Shown here piece by piece: positions 21,051 through 32,846 of a DNA stretch of 64,000 nt. Each line of letters opens with the position of its first letter. The stretch's first letter is position 1. The notes below the pieces were generated by a model, which was not told the origin of the DNA, searched no databases, and worked only from the letters and a program-made list of their open reading frames with translations. This DNA comes from Hyparrhenia diplandra (taxonomy: Eukaryota > Streptophyta > Magnoliopsida > Poales > Poaceae), in NCBI GenBank assembly GCA_015847255.1, contig JADLZK010012648.1, forward strand, positions 124,001 through 188,000, read 5' to 3'. The position numbers were made by a program, and so were the translations under genes.

Positions 21051-24000
21051 AGCAATTGGCCTAAAAGATTTAAATAATGATCATGATGTGCGCTAATTTA
21101 GTGTATCACTAGCTTTAGTAGGATTATCCTTGTTTTTGTTAAATTGTGGAATAGACGGGACAAAAGATGTCGTTGCGATCTTCGACAAGATTCCACGAGA
21201 AAAAAAAAAGATTGAAGAACTTCGGGGTGCCCGATCATTCAAGATTCATCACACATTGGAACCCTACCATCTCAAAGGTATGTATTTAAATATATATTAT
21301 TCTAAGCATGTATAGATTAAAGAAGAAGTCGCCGTCACAAGAATTCAATGTACACATCTGAATTGACGACGTATTAGAAGCTTTGCACATCGTGGTAAGT
21401 ATGATTAAAAGGTGAGAAAGTCTTCTTTGATTGACTATAAATTGATTGAGTAGTTATCATTTAATTTCTTGCATTGCATTGCATGTTTACTTGATTAACT
21501 CATGCATTCACTCCACTTAGTTTATGTTTTCTCATAGTAGATCCACTTGCATGTTTATTTCCTTGCATACATGTCGTTTGCATCAAAAAAAAAAAAATCC
21601 TCACCATGATCATACTCTTTCATCTCTAATTGGATAAATCTACGTAGTGCTTTCATGCTACCTTTGTTTATTATAGTATGTTTTTTAGTTTGGGGGTATT
21701 CTATAGGCGTATAGGGTATTTCCAAAGGCTTTTAATTTAAAAGCGTGGTGCTTAGGTTAAAAATGCCTTCCTTAATTAAATTAGACATGGAGTCTAGTTT
21801 GGTTATTGAACTAAGATTGCTTGTGTAGACATTAGTTATTGTGTTGGACTAACCCATGCGAGAAAATTCTCAAATCCAAATCGGGTAAGTCAAGAGATGA
21901 ACTCAGATAAGAGATGAAGCAAGGTATATGATGAACTCCAACCTTGTGCAAAAGACACGGCTCATTCATCATTGATGGAAGAATTGTAACTATCAAATCA
22001 TTCGCTCTTTTTGCTACAAGTTACCTTTGCCTTGATCCGCATACAGAGTGCAGCCATGAAATAAAAAAAATGTTTTAAGACATGAGTAAATAAAATCTGT
22101 GCTAAGGTAATCAAAGAACTACTTTCTTATTAGCATAGATGAAATCATATAAACCTTGGACAATAACCCCTGCTTCAACCATGTTGTATATTCCTCGGGT
22201 GTGTGTCCACTAACATTTTTCTTGAGGAAAAAGATGCATTGCTATGTCTATTCAATGAAGAAGAGTGTTATACAACACAATCTAGAAAAAACTATCTTTC
22301 GAAAGAAGTGGATGGACAAAGCTACAAGCCATAAGAACATCAAAGACAGGTAAGTGATTACAACTCACATATTTTTATACAACTTTTGTCTTATGTTCTA
22401 AAGAAAAGAAATAAAATCGAGCACATGAAGGCTCTAAAAGAAAACAACAACATGTTCCTAGGACAAGTTCCCTTCGGGTATTCTTGGTCACTAAACTTGC
22501 AGGAACAAAGGATGAACAACATCTAAGGACATGGTGATTGCAACACACGATTATGGGACGGTCCAGCATTCACACTTGAAGTCCGAGTGTGGAGGAAGGC
22601 TCAAGCATGGGGAGGAAGGTCGACTCCTCTAAAGATCATCCGACATTACTCTTCCTCTACTCAAGCTCCGTCACTCGACATCTTTGGTTTTGCAATCCCT
22701 CTACTCACTATTATTTTGTCTCTCTAAGTTTGAATGGTTAACAAATGTCTTTCATCAAAATCAAACTTAAGATATAATAAAATTTCCCACTAGAGAAAAA
22801 GTAATAGTGAGCACTTGCTAATTAAAATATCCAATCAAAACTTCTTCTCGCATAAAAGCAACCTTAAGCTCCATGACAGTTCTACCCTTGTTTACAATTA
22901 TTTGTATTCCTTCGGGTATCATTTGTCAACTAATATTACAGGAATAAAATCATGAGAGGAGCAAAAAAGGTTTGAGCACAATTTAAAGAACAAGAAAGAA
23001 AGGACGATGCAATAAAAGGAGACAAGTGTGGAACAAGATACACAAGAGGCCATAGAAGAAAAGGACCACCACAAGGTGTTATTTGTCACACTCCAATAAT
23101 AAGGTAACATCTTTAGGTAAGTTGTCATTACTTAAGCTTTATCTAAAGTATGGCTTGTTCATAAATAAAGAATAAAACATGAGTATCAACCTTGCATGAT
23201 CCAACTTCATTAGCTCAACATGTTTTGTTTCTTAAGTTGTTCCTATCACCATTCTTTTAATCTCTTAGTCCTCATCTTGTAAGCCAGAATTTTGCTTACC
23301 TTGTTTTAGAAGAACATAATCATAATCATGCTTTTGATGTTTAGATAAGAAAACCCTTCCAAGAGTCAACGAGCTTGATTCGATCTGTAGAAAGTTTTAA
23401 ATCACAAACAATCATGCTCAATCTTCTCGATCTTGTCACCCAAGTTAGGTTTAAGAAAAGAGTATAATAAATCAATTCTATCTTGTTTGTTGTGCCTATG
23501 GTTAGAGAAGAATGAATGAAGTTTTTGTTCTGTTGGTGTTTTCCCACCAACAGAGCCCATGCACTTGATCTCTACCTTGACTTTGCAAGCGGGACACACT
23601 TTGAGCAAAATAGTGCGAAGCCTACTAGTCTCTCGAGAATTCAACAAGTGAATGTCTTGCAAGCATGCACACTAAACAAGACGTTTCCTACATCAATGCT
23701 TCACTCCAACTCATAAGGCAAAGAACATGGATGACGTCGTTCTTCATGATCTCAAGGAGCATAGCCGCCAAGATCAGATAATACACTCAAGGAAATGACA
23801 AGGTAAGAAGTCTCGTTGAGAGGACTTAAAACACTGAACCCTTGCCGAAAAGGTAAGATCGGTAGTTATCCATATTTACTTCTTTGCATTGCATAATTAT
23901 TTTCCTTTAGCATATTTACATTTTAGCACTAGCCTTGCATTAGAAAATAAAAATAAATATTTGTTTGTTGCATATACATTGAAAAACTCTAAGCCCCATG

Positions 24001-25220
24001 TGAGTAATTTTGTGGCGTGTGACAACCCACAAGGATATTTCTTGTGGTGGCATAAAAATAAAAATAAATATGCATGCATCATCATTCTTTATTTGCATAG
24101 AAAACCCCAAAAAAATATTTAATCTTTGCTGAAAGATTTTCAGACGGACAAAAGCAACGTGGTTAACCCCGAACGCTTAATCAAGTTCCACTAGTTTTGT
24201 TGTCTATTTGAGTTCAGCGAGATTCCTAGAAAAGAGAGACACATGACACATGGTGTCTAGCATTAAAGAAGATCAATCAGCCCACTATCACTATCTACCT
24301 CTACTTCCAAACATCAAGAACATTGAAGACTATGTCAACATCCAGCTTGGGGGAGTGCACCCCTGATTATCGAATAAGTATCTTATTATCTATATTATAT
24401 ATTTTATTAGTTAAGATATTTTGTTTGTTAGAAAGTTTGTTAAGAGTCTAGTTTTATTAGAGTCTAAAAAGTCTTTTTGTTAGAGTGTGAATAAAAGAGT
24501 CAAGAGAGAGTGCACACTAAAGTTTACTTTGCTCAACTAAAAAGGAACCCTAAAATCTGCCAACATGGAGATGATGAATAGTTGCTCCGTTGTTATACTT
24601 TTCTAGTACCTAGCTTTCAAGCTTAATTTCTCTTGAGCTCCATTTACAAAATCAATTTTTACTTTGAAATCTGAAACCTATGGGTTGCAAATGCTTGCTC
24701 TAAAGTCTAGGTAATTGTCGGATATGATATATGATGGTCTGAGCTACTATTTGATCTTACTCTTAGTGATACTAGATTTCTGGAGATTTATATTTCGAAA
24801 ATTGAAAATACACATGATAAGTTCCTGTGTGACAAGAGTGTGAACCTCCTACCACAGCCATATATACATGCTCCTTAGAATAGGAAAACCTTTTGAAAAA
24901 TATATAGATATATATATAGGCTACTTGCTTTGCATTAAGTTTGTTCAATCTTTTGTCGATCTTTTTAGAAACTTGTCATCGATCATGTACACTCCACTCA
25001 TTCCACTCACTTCATTTCACTATCATCCACTCACTCTAGCCCACAAAAATGTTCTACTCCTATCTCGGGGAGAGCAACCAAAAATATTTACTATACCCAT
25101 CCACTCATTCATTGCTAGCCAATATCTTACAAAAAGCTTCATTATATTTATACCTCTCAAAAGTTATTACAAAAAGAGATCTGGGTTGTGTATCTTTTAA
25201 AAGAAAAATAAAGAGAGTTG

Positions 25221-25440
25221 AAAAATGGACAAAAGTCCTACGGGCGAGTAGAGCCTACCTCCCTAAATAAAAGAGATGAAAAATGAACAAGTGTTCGAGG
25301 GCGAGTAGAGCCCACATCTCTAAAAATAAAGATGAATAATGGACAAGTGTCCAGGGTCAAGAGAACCCACATCTTTATAAGAGAGGAAATAATGGACACA
25401 AGTCCGAGGGCCGGCAGAGTCCACCTCTCTTGAAAAAAAA
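25221..25440 (+). repeat. Four-copy tandem repeat inside the retrotransposon
   Basis: Units of 53-57 bp start near 25221, 25278, 25334 and 25388. Each has AATGGACAA, a GTCC...GGGC core, AGAG, CCCACATCTC and a TAAAGA tail. Copies differ by substitutions and small indels. Confidence 0.85.
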
Positions 25441-26183
25441 GAAGAGAGAAAAGAGAAAAAGAAAAGAAAGAGATACAACCTGGGTTCTCTACAAAATTAA
25501 AAAGAGGGAAGATTTCCAAAAGGAGCGTATAAGATTTCCTATCATCTATTCTATTCACTTTATACTCTACTACATTCCATATTTATATTCTATCCACCAT
25601 ACACATGCACCACTTGATCAGTGTGACTTGTATCTTTGGATCCATTGCTTGAATTTACGATATATGCTTAGTAAGAAAATAAATTATTTTCTCCTACCTA
25701 TGAACTCGGATATATAAGCCTTAGATATTAGGTGAGAGAGAAGAAGACATAGTATGCTATTGCCTTAACTAAAAATGTTACATAATTATGAGAGAAGGGC
25801 AACCATTATCTTATTGCCTTAGAGAGGATCCACAAATACCACAAATGAGAGATTAGAGAGAGTCATCTTGAGGAACTTTGAGTTTTATTTAAAAATTAGC
25901 AAAAACTCCGGAAGGACGGAGTTGATCAAAAGAGTTTGAGATATAGTGTTCGACTCTTTTGTTTCTATCTTTCAATTACCCAAGATTGAAGAAAAAGATA
26001 TAAGCCCCAAAAGATAAAAAAGTAATAAGGGTAAGTTGAAGTTTAAAAGTTTTATCTTTATCTGGAGAGAAATTTTGTTTGAAAGCATGTGTACTTTAAA
26101 GGTGTGATAGTGTTGCGGCAACTCCCGATCCATTGCTAAGTTTGGCTTTGCTAAGGACTAGCAAAGGTTAAGCTTGGGGAACT

Positions 26184-27660
26184 TGTTGACACCTGTTATA
26201 GCATAATATTACTAGTCCACTAAACTTAGATAAGGGCTTAAAATGAATATCAAACATAAGTCTAGGGGCTTTACTAACATAATTCCATGAGTTTTGGTGA
26301 TTTATATAATTTGAGGGGACTTAATAGATAATTGCAGAGAATAATGGAGAAAGTTCCAGAATATACAAGGCATATATAGACCCGGACTTGTCCGTGGAGC
26401 AACTCGACCGAAAAAGTGGACTAAAACATTCTAGAAGGTACCGGAGGACACCGGAAGAAACGGGGGAGGCCGAGGTGGCATGCCACCCTGGCGGCGCCAA
26501 TGTCCCCGGCGGCGGCCGCCGTTACACGGTGCCCAATCCGGCTCGGCTTTGTATGTCGGTTTACCACCGACATTGAGGTTGTATCTACACCGTTGCCAAG
26601 GTCGGTTTGATCCAAGGGTTCACGTTCATCGCCAAGGCCTATATAAGAAGACCCCGCCCCTGGGGTGAAACCCTAATTCATTCTATCTCATTATTCATTA
26701 TCTCTCGGTTGTAGAGGTGTCCCAATGTAAGGATAACCTCTCCGGGATTAGTGAATTAGAGGTAGATTAGAAGTAGATTAGATATGTAATTAGAGATAGA
26801 TTAGCCATGTAATTAGAACTAGATTAGATCTAACTTAGATCTAATCAAGAATAAATGGAGAGAGGAGCTATGATCTAACTTAGATCTAATCAAGAATAAA
26901 AAGGAGAGAGGAGCTATGCTCGAGATGTCTTCGAGTATGGTATGTCTTTGTATCTTCTCTACAAGACTTATGATTCATATATTTATCTTCTCTATTTACT
27001 TCTATTACTTTCATATATTTGATTAAGTATAGTTATTATATTATTGCATGGGATCTCCGCTCATTATTGAGTGCTCTAGTTATTCATGGTAGCTAGAGTA
27101 GTAATCTATAGTATAGATATGGTGTCTAGACTATAGGTTACCACGAGGTTGCGCCCAATCCCACGGATAGTTGTGGTAGCCCGGTGGGTGACAGCTCTGT
27201 AAGGCCTTTGTAGTCCACCACGTTCGGATTGGTGTTTTTCGTAGAGCTTTTGGCAGCCTTCTCCCAACTACCTTCTTCCCGGTCTACTTCGAGAGTTGGG
27301 ACGGACCTGCTGCTCCAAAGTGCATTAGTATAATTGCTATCATAGAACCTAAGTAATAGAGATACCCGGGAACCTTGATCTCTCCCTTTGACCTCTTGAT
27401 TAGTTTAGTAATTCCTTGATAACTTAAGTAGCTTATTATTTTATGCTTATTTATCCTTTAACATTTACCCCTCACTACTGATCTAGTGGTTTGCTAAGTT
27501 AGTGGATACATGATTGTGATTTATTAGAATTCCTTAACCAAAGCTTCCCCTATGGATATGATACTCTAGAATACTCATCCTAGGGAAAAGCTACAATGGT
27601 AGGTGTTCTGCGGCTTGCGAGAATCCTTCATATTATTTTAGCACTTAACAAATGCCAACA
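26184..27660 (+). mobile_element. 3' LTR of the non-coding LTR retrotransposon
   Basis: TGTTGACACCTG to AAATGCCAACA, 1477 bp. It is about 108 bp longer than the 5' LTR, mainly because the AGATCTAACTTAGATCTAATC segment near 26820-26920 is duplicated. TATATAA at 26640-26646. The 5-bp flanks (ACATT left, CACGC right) do not match, so the target duplication has decayed or the element has recombined. Confidence 0.92.
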
Positions 27661-27850
27661 CACGCCACCACCACGGAAGGCGGTTCTTCACCACTTTGCT
27701 TCCCCTACCACCGACTCCATGGAAGAAGGTTTCACCTACGGTATGTGTTCTAGATGAACACCCCACTTGTTTATCACGAATTCAAGAGAATCACCCTGCG
27801 GATCCGCACCTAGCCGATCTCAGAAGAACAAAACAGTAGTGTGTTGTCCT
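27661..27850 (+). mobile_element. Copia-like LTR, probable right part
   Basis: This GC-richer sequence begins right after the 3' LTR and continues in the same style as 19550-19656. Joining the two across the insertion would give one LTR of about 420 bp. The right border, around AACAAAACA near 27832, is uncertain. Confidence 0.35.
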
Positions 27851-27953
27851 CGTCGTAAATGCGTAAAGCGTTGATATGTTGACCGACATCCATTGCTAGG
27901 GACGGAGCTAGTGGGGGACCACCCGGGCTCCAACCCCCTACGGCTGCTAATCA

Positions 27954-28078
27954 AGTGGTCAAGCTTGGGATAAAGAATGTCAAACAACTTATAATTTGGG
28001 ACGAAAGGAAGAAGTGGTCAAGCTTGGGATAAAAGAATGTCAAATAACTTATAATTTGCCAATTTGGGACGAAGGAAG
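27954..28078. repeat. Tandem duplication, about 60 bp
   Basis: AGTGGTCAAGCTTGGGATAA is followed in both copies by AGAATGTCAAA and AACTTATAATTT ... GGGACGAAGGAAG. The second ends like a Stowaway terminus (GGGACGAAGGAAGTA). Confidence 0.65.
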
Positions 28079-28386
28079 TAATAATCTCCTATACAAACTA
28101 TGACGTTATAAACTTTTTTTTGCATGTCCAACAATAATATCTCTAAACAAGTAAAAAATGATATGGTTTGCACGGCTAAATATAATTTAGATCGGTAGTT
28201 TTCTTCTTTTATTTACGGTAAGGACACTAGCAATAGTTATAGCTAATTACGGTAAGGACAACTTCTTCAATAATCATAATTTTTACCACATAGCTTTTTA
28301 ACACGAAGAATCTTACATGCATAATATTGAAATCTATGTAAGATCTTAGTTCCTGATCAAGAACTAGCTTTTCTCCCTCTTCTATA

Positions 28387-29399
28387 TCTATACCTATTAA
28401 TAAAGAGAGAAAATTTCTTGTCGAGAAAATCCGTCTGCCTCCCTTTTATGGCGGACTCCCCCGTGCAATGATACGAGAACCCGTTATCCGTCTGCCTCCT
28501 TTTATGGCCGTGCAATGATACGAGAACCCGATCGGAAAGCCTATCAGTTTAGTACAATACGTTCCCTTTGCCGTGGAAAGGGAAACCGAAATTCAGGTGG
28601 ACACCAACACCTCGCAACACCGTACCGGTAGGCATGAAAACGAATTCGATATGAGGTCGGTCTGGCTCTTCTGTCTCGATCCGGTTGCCCCTCATGTGCC
28701 ACGCTTCGTCGGTCTACCGATCCCCAGCGCGCGCGCTTGCCTATCGGTTCACCGGTCCACTGCTCCGCCCGCTTGCGACGGCCATCGTAGCGCCCGTCGG
28801 TCCGCCACAGCCTTCGCACCCGCATGTCCGGGGTCAACCTGGTGCCGTCGGCGGGAGCGGTGGACAACCACCGCTTGGGGCGGAACTCGGGCGAAGCCAC
28901 CGTCTTTGCCGCCGCTCACCGTGGCCCGGCCTCACCGGGCGCCTCGCCTATATGCCATGCCCCTCGGTTAGTGCGCACCGACCCAAGCTAGCCATAGCGC
29001 CACCTCTTGCCGCCGGCAAGGCTGTGCAGGCCGGATTCGATTACTTTGTCGCCTGCGTACGCGAAAGAAGAAAAAACGGCAAAAATGCAAATATAACTTT
29101 TAGTGTGTTCATTTTGCATAAATGATACTCCCTCCATCCCAAATTATAAGTCACTTTTGACTTATAATTTGGGATGGAGGGAGTATGACATATCTATTTA
29201 CATATAGGGGCTTAGCTAATTATAAGAAAGTTTTGTGTTCACTTTGTAAAAAGAAATTCCGTCTCCATAAATACCGAACACATCTCGTGTTTATTGAGCA
29301 CTAAATAACACATTAAAATTTGTATAAAGGGTAAACATAAATAAGTAAATTATTTAGATTTTATTTCTCCTGTTGCAACGCACGGGTATATTTGCTAGT
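28387..29399 (+). mobile_element. Non-autonomous Helitron upstream of F-box copy 2
   Basis: Starts TCTATACCTATTAATAAAG after an A and ends TTGCAACGCACGGGTATATT plus TGCTAGT, both typical of rice Helitrons. The matching promoter-proximal DNA of F-box copy 3 (near 32420-32435) runs CTCTTCTATTAAAATATG without it. Length 1013 bp. It carries a GC-rich segment (about 28640-29050) of unknown origin and a 60-bp palindromic MITE. The base after CTAGT is C, not T, and CTA is present on both sides of the insert. Confidence 0.75.
29126..29185. mobile_element. Minimal Stowaway MITE, perfect 60-bp palindrome
   Basis: A 27-base arm, starting TACTCCCTCCATCCCAAATT, is followed by a 6-base centre (ACTTTT) and the exact reverse complement of the arm, ending GGAGGGAGTA. 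Nothing but terminal repeat remains. It lies inside the Helitron at 28387-29399. Confidence 0.9.
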
Positions 29400-29765
29400 C
29401 TATTAAAATATGACAAAAAATACTTAAGACTTAGTTTAAAGTTGATTGTTGGAACCGCCCAAAACAGGAGGAGAGCTCCGCTGCCTCCCCACATGTTAAT
29501 TGTTTTGGAGTTAAATACATATTGATGTAGAGTTATTGAAGTTTTCCTGGTATATATATTCAAGGTCAAATTTAGTACTATACCATACTTCTGTATGGAG
29601 CTTCATTGGCCTTTGGCACGAGTATATCTCGTACTTGTTGCCTCTCTGTGGTTCTGGCCGCCCGGCACATAGGATAAGGCCGGAAGCCCAACTGAAGTCT
29701 GCTCCGACCCCAACTCGTAATCGAGTGTTCGAGTCCCACTGCCCGATCGACCAGCCAAACCCTAT

Positions 29766-29774
29766 CTATTTAAA
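29766..29774 (+). promoter_or_regulatory. TATA box of F-box copy 2
   Basis: CTATTTAAA, 74 bp before the ATG. The same box occurs before copies 3 and 4. Confidence 0.6.
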
Positions 29775-29839
29775 GGAATAGTTCGCACGCGTGCAGGGCC
29801 ACGACTAGCCGCACCCGATCTGGTTTCAGATCTCTAGAT

Positions 29840-31123
29840 ATGCCGTCAACCCTAGGTCGGCGGAAGAAACAAGCCAAGCTCTCTTCTCCGGTCGCCCTCA
29901 CCAACGACGAGAACGACGGCCTGCTGCCGACGGACGTGTTGTACGACGTCCTGCTCCGTATCCCGGCCAAGGAGCTCTGCCGCCACCGCCTCGTCTGCCG
30001 GTCATGGAGGTCGCTCACCTCCGACCCAGTGTTCGCCAAGGCCCACGCTTCCCGCCACCCGCTGCTCGTCGCTGCCATGTGGAAGAAGAACGAGGTCCAC
30101 CTTCTTGACCTGAGCAGCATCGTCGTCAGGCGGTTACACGTGCCTGAACGAGCCCACGCTCTGACCACAGACCTCGGCCTGCTCTGCGCCTCACAAGTAA
30201 TAGGAGGTCTCAGCTTTGTGCTCGATCCAGTCGCCAGCGAAGTGGTCGCCACCTTGCCTTACGACGGCATAGACGTCGACCTCCAGGTGGACGGCATAGA
30301 GCACAGGCAGGTCCAAGACTACCGAGGGTCGTCCCCAGCACTACTCGGCCACGTTCCCTCCACTGGAGAGTACAAGGTGCTCCGGACCAACGGTTACTGT
30401 ACGGGATGGAATGGCGGATTATTTGGTCGGCTCATCACACAGACATGCCACGTCATAACCGTGTCGGCCGCGCCGTCATTGCCGACGACAGTGGAGCAAT
30501 GAGGTGGCGAGCTCGGCCATGCCCGCCGGTGGGAGGCCCCTCATCCTCATGTTTGAGGAGAAGGGTGGTCTTAGACGGAGTTGCTTACTTCTTGAGGCGA
30601 CCGACCAACGACAACTACTACTACCATGTCGACATCAAGGCGATCGAGCCAGATGCCATATTCGTTTTCGATCTTGCAACAGAGGAGTGGAGGCCAAACA
30701 CACTTCGCGGGCCACTGAGCAGCAATTCTTACGACAATGAGCACAAGTTCAGTGAAGAGAGGGAAAGCCTCCAGTTATGTGTGTTGGATGGCTTCCTGGT
30801 CACTGCACATCACAAGAACTGTGATTGCTCAATGGATCTATGGTTTCTAGAGGACACGGACGACGTCAACAAAAGGGTCTGGAACCAAAGATATTCGATT
30901 AAGTGTGAACCCGGTTGCAAGTACCGCCATTCAGCTAGGCCTCCATGGCCACTGCATGTGTTGGAGGACGGAAGGATAGTCATGTGGGAACACGAACTGG
31001 AAAGCCCTTGGAGTCTACAATCCAAGAACAAACAGATACACTAAGCTAGCTAGTATGAAAGAGTATTGCTCCGTGACCATGCATCTAGGAAGCCTTTTGT
31101 GTTCTCTAGTACTTCAGAGCTGA
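29840..31123 (+). pseudogene. F-box protein gene copy 2, frameshifted
   Basis: Encodes an SCF-type F-box protein with a C-terminal F-box-associated domain. The first frame (29840-30502, 220 codons) holds the F-box (LPTDVLYDVLLRIPAKELCR, CRSWRSLTSDPVFAKAHA) and the first part of the associated region (STGEYKVLRTNGY). A one-base loss near 30466 (GTGTCGG where copy 3 has GTGTCCGG) moves the rest into another frame (IFVFDLATEEWRPNTLRGPL, HVLEDGRIVMW). An 11-base loss near 31010 shifts it again before the conserved end (YNPRTNRYTKLAS, LGSLLCSLVLQS). The ATG is in the same place as in copies 1, 3 and 4. Unless a spliced form avoids both lesions it makes only a truncated F-box protein. Confidence 0.85.
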
Positions 31124-31183
31124 ATCTTAGATTGGGTTCACCTTGTCATTTTACTTTTTGTTTGTTGACATAAATTGGATTAG

Positions 31184-32170
31184 TCGTTTGCCGACTCTGC
31201 TGTCGTCATCTTTGCTGATCGCTCTTTCTTCCCTTCAAGTCGGGCAATCTCTATTGTCCACGATTTTTGGGCTGCAACTTCATTGACCAAAATCTGGTGT
31301 TGTCACCAGGGGGCGCCGCCAGGTGCACAGCGCCGCTGACTCCAAGCCGCTAGCCAAGTCTGCTGGCGTTGCCATCTCTGGCCTCATTGGCTAGGATGGT
31401 CGTCTCGTTGCCTGACTACGCGTGTCCGACCATCTGCACGCACACCTAGCCCGTCTTTCGTGCACGCCGGATAGGGATAGGCGCGCCCATGGTCAATTTG
31501 GCCTGACCGCATGGAAGGTGTCCGACACAAGGACCTGTGCAGGCGACATAAGTGGAGGCGGGCGCGGGGTTTTTTTTGGAGGCCGCGCAAGGCCATAATT
31601 AAGAAGAGGCTGGGGGGCGAGGGACGAACGTCGCTATCTCTGGTCGATGCGGGTGTGTGCCTTGTGTTGGGCACAGATGAGCATGAGCTCGGAAGGACCG
31701 GTGTGGTTGGATAAGGAGGAAAGAGAAAAGAAAAAAATAGGATCCTATACACATGGGAGTGAAGTGTGGAAGTAGAAAACAACTGCGTTTGAATAGTTGA
31801 CTGGGGACTAGCCTATGCCGGCACAACACGCCAAGGGTGCGGCTCATGAAGGGCCCTACAGTCAAAATGGGCTAGCACGGGCCTGACTGTTAAAGAGTGT
31901 ATAATGTGATCATTGATTAAAATCGTCAAGCCTCTCATGCATATACTACGAGTTAGTATAGTGGGCAGGCAATGTGAAAATCCAGTCTTGACATCTAAAT
32001 ACAAGAGAAATTAAAACACATGTCATGATCAATGGATATGTTCAAGCCATAGCATACATTCAAATAATCTTAAATGAAATTGGAACACAAGAGTAATCTC
32101 AAGTCTCAAATTATTCATTTAGCTGCATAAGTTATACGTCCTATTGCAACACGCGTGCATATTCGCTAGT
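31184..32170. mobile_element. Inserted DNA ending in a Helitron 3' end
   Basis: Similarity to the 3' flanks of the other F-box copies stops near 31183 (ACATAAATTGGAT). Similarity to the upstream DNA of copy 2 resumes just after 32170. The segment ends TATTGCAACACGCGTGCATA plus TTCGCTAGT, a Helitron-type terminus. GC-rich open frames at 31384-31782 and 31599-31865 (minus) are not recognisable. The left terminus was not identified. Confidence 0.5.
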
Positions 32171-32248
32171 AGTATATAATTTAAATTAGTAGGCTTCTAC
32201 TTTTCTTTTACGGTAAGGACAGCCGCAATAGTTATAGCTAATTACGGT

Positions 32249-32337
32249 AAGGACAACTTCTTCAATAATGATAATTTTTAGCACATAGCTCGGCAAGGAC
32301 AACTTCTTCAATAATGATAATTTTAGCACATAGCTTT
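32249..32337. repeat. Tandem duplication upstream of F-box copy 3
   Basis: AAGGACAACTTCTTCAATAA followed by TGATAATTTTTAGCACATAGCT is present twice. The matching place upstream of copy 2 (near 28256) has it once. Confidence 0.7.
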
Positions 32338-32780
32338 TTTAACACGAAGAATCGTACATGCATAATATTAAATCTATGTAAGAGCTTAATTAGTTACTGA
32401 TCAAGAACTAGCTTTTCTCCCTCTTCTATTAAAATATGAAAAACAATAGTTTGCTCGAAAGTTTATTGTTGGAGCTGCCCAAATCAGGAGGACAGCTCCG
32501 CAGCCTCCCCACATGTTCATTGCTTCGGAGTGCAATGCATATTTTCGAGATCACGCCCTTCAGCGGCACAGCGCAATGCATATTGATGCAGAGTAGAGAC
32601 AGAGTTATATTCCTCGTATTATATATATAATAATACTCAAATTTAGTACTATACTATTACAGCCCAATAACGGGCACATAGGATAAGGCCGGAAGCCAAA
32701 CTGAAGTCCGCTCCGACCCCTACTCGTAATCGAGTGTTCGAGTCCCACTGCCCGATCGACCAGCCAAACTGCTATCTAAT

Positions 32781-32789
32781 CTATTTAAA
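32781..32789 (+). promoter_or_regulatory. TATA box of F-box copy 3
   Basis: CTATTTAAA, 66 bp before the ATG, in a promoter block nearly identical to that of copy 2 (TCGTAATCGAGTGTTCGAGT upstream of both). Confidence 0.6.
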
Positions 32790-32846
32790 CGAATAGTTCG
32801 CACGCGTGCAGTAGCACGACTAGCAGCACCCGATCTGTTTTCAGAG

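Larger units (their letters stand above)
21026..26183 (+). mobile_element. Internal region of the LTR retrotransposon, no gag-pol
   Basis: 5.2 kb of AT-rich DNA with no gag, protease, RT or integrase motif in any frame; open frames stay at or below 110 codons. It holds a primer-binding-like site at 21033-21050, three degenerate copies of a CCTTCGGGTA...CACTAA unit (22190, 22469, 22909), a GCTTGGGGGAGTGCACCCC phrase near 24348, a four-copy tandem repeat at 25221-25440, and an AGCTTGGGGA purine tract just before the 3' LTR. Paired LTRs round a long non-coding interior fit a LARD, which would depend on the enzymes of another element. Confidence 0.85.

Noticed and set aside
23341..23716. Small frames inside the LTR retrotransposon (23402-23662 minus and 23516-23716 plus)
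   Set aside because: They overlap on opposite strands, are short and carry no retrotransposon protein motif.
19652..27665. A 5-bp target duplication for the LTR retrotransposon
   Set aside because: Flanks ACATT and CACGC do not match; shifting the border by one base gives only a 3 of 5 match.
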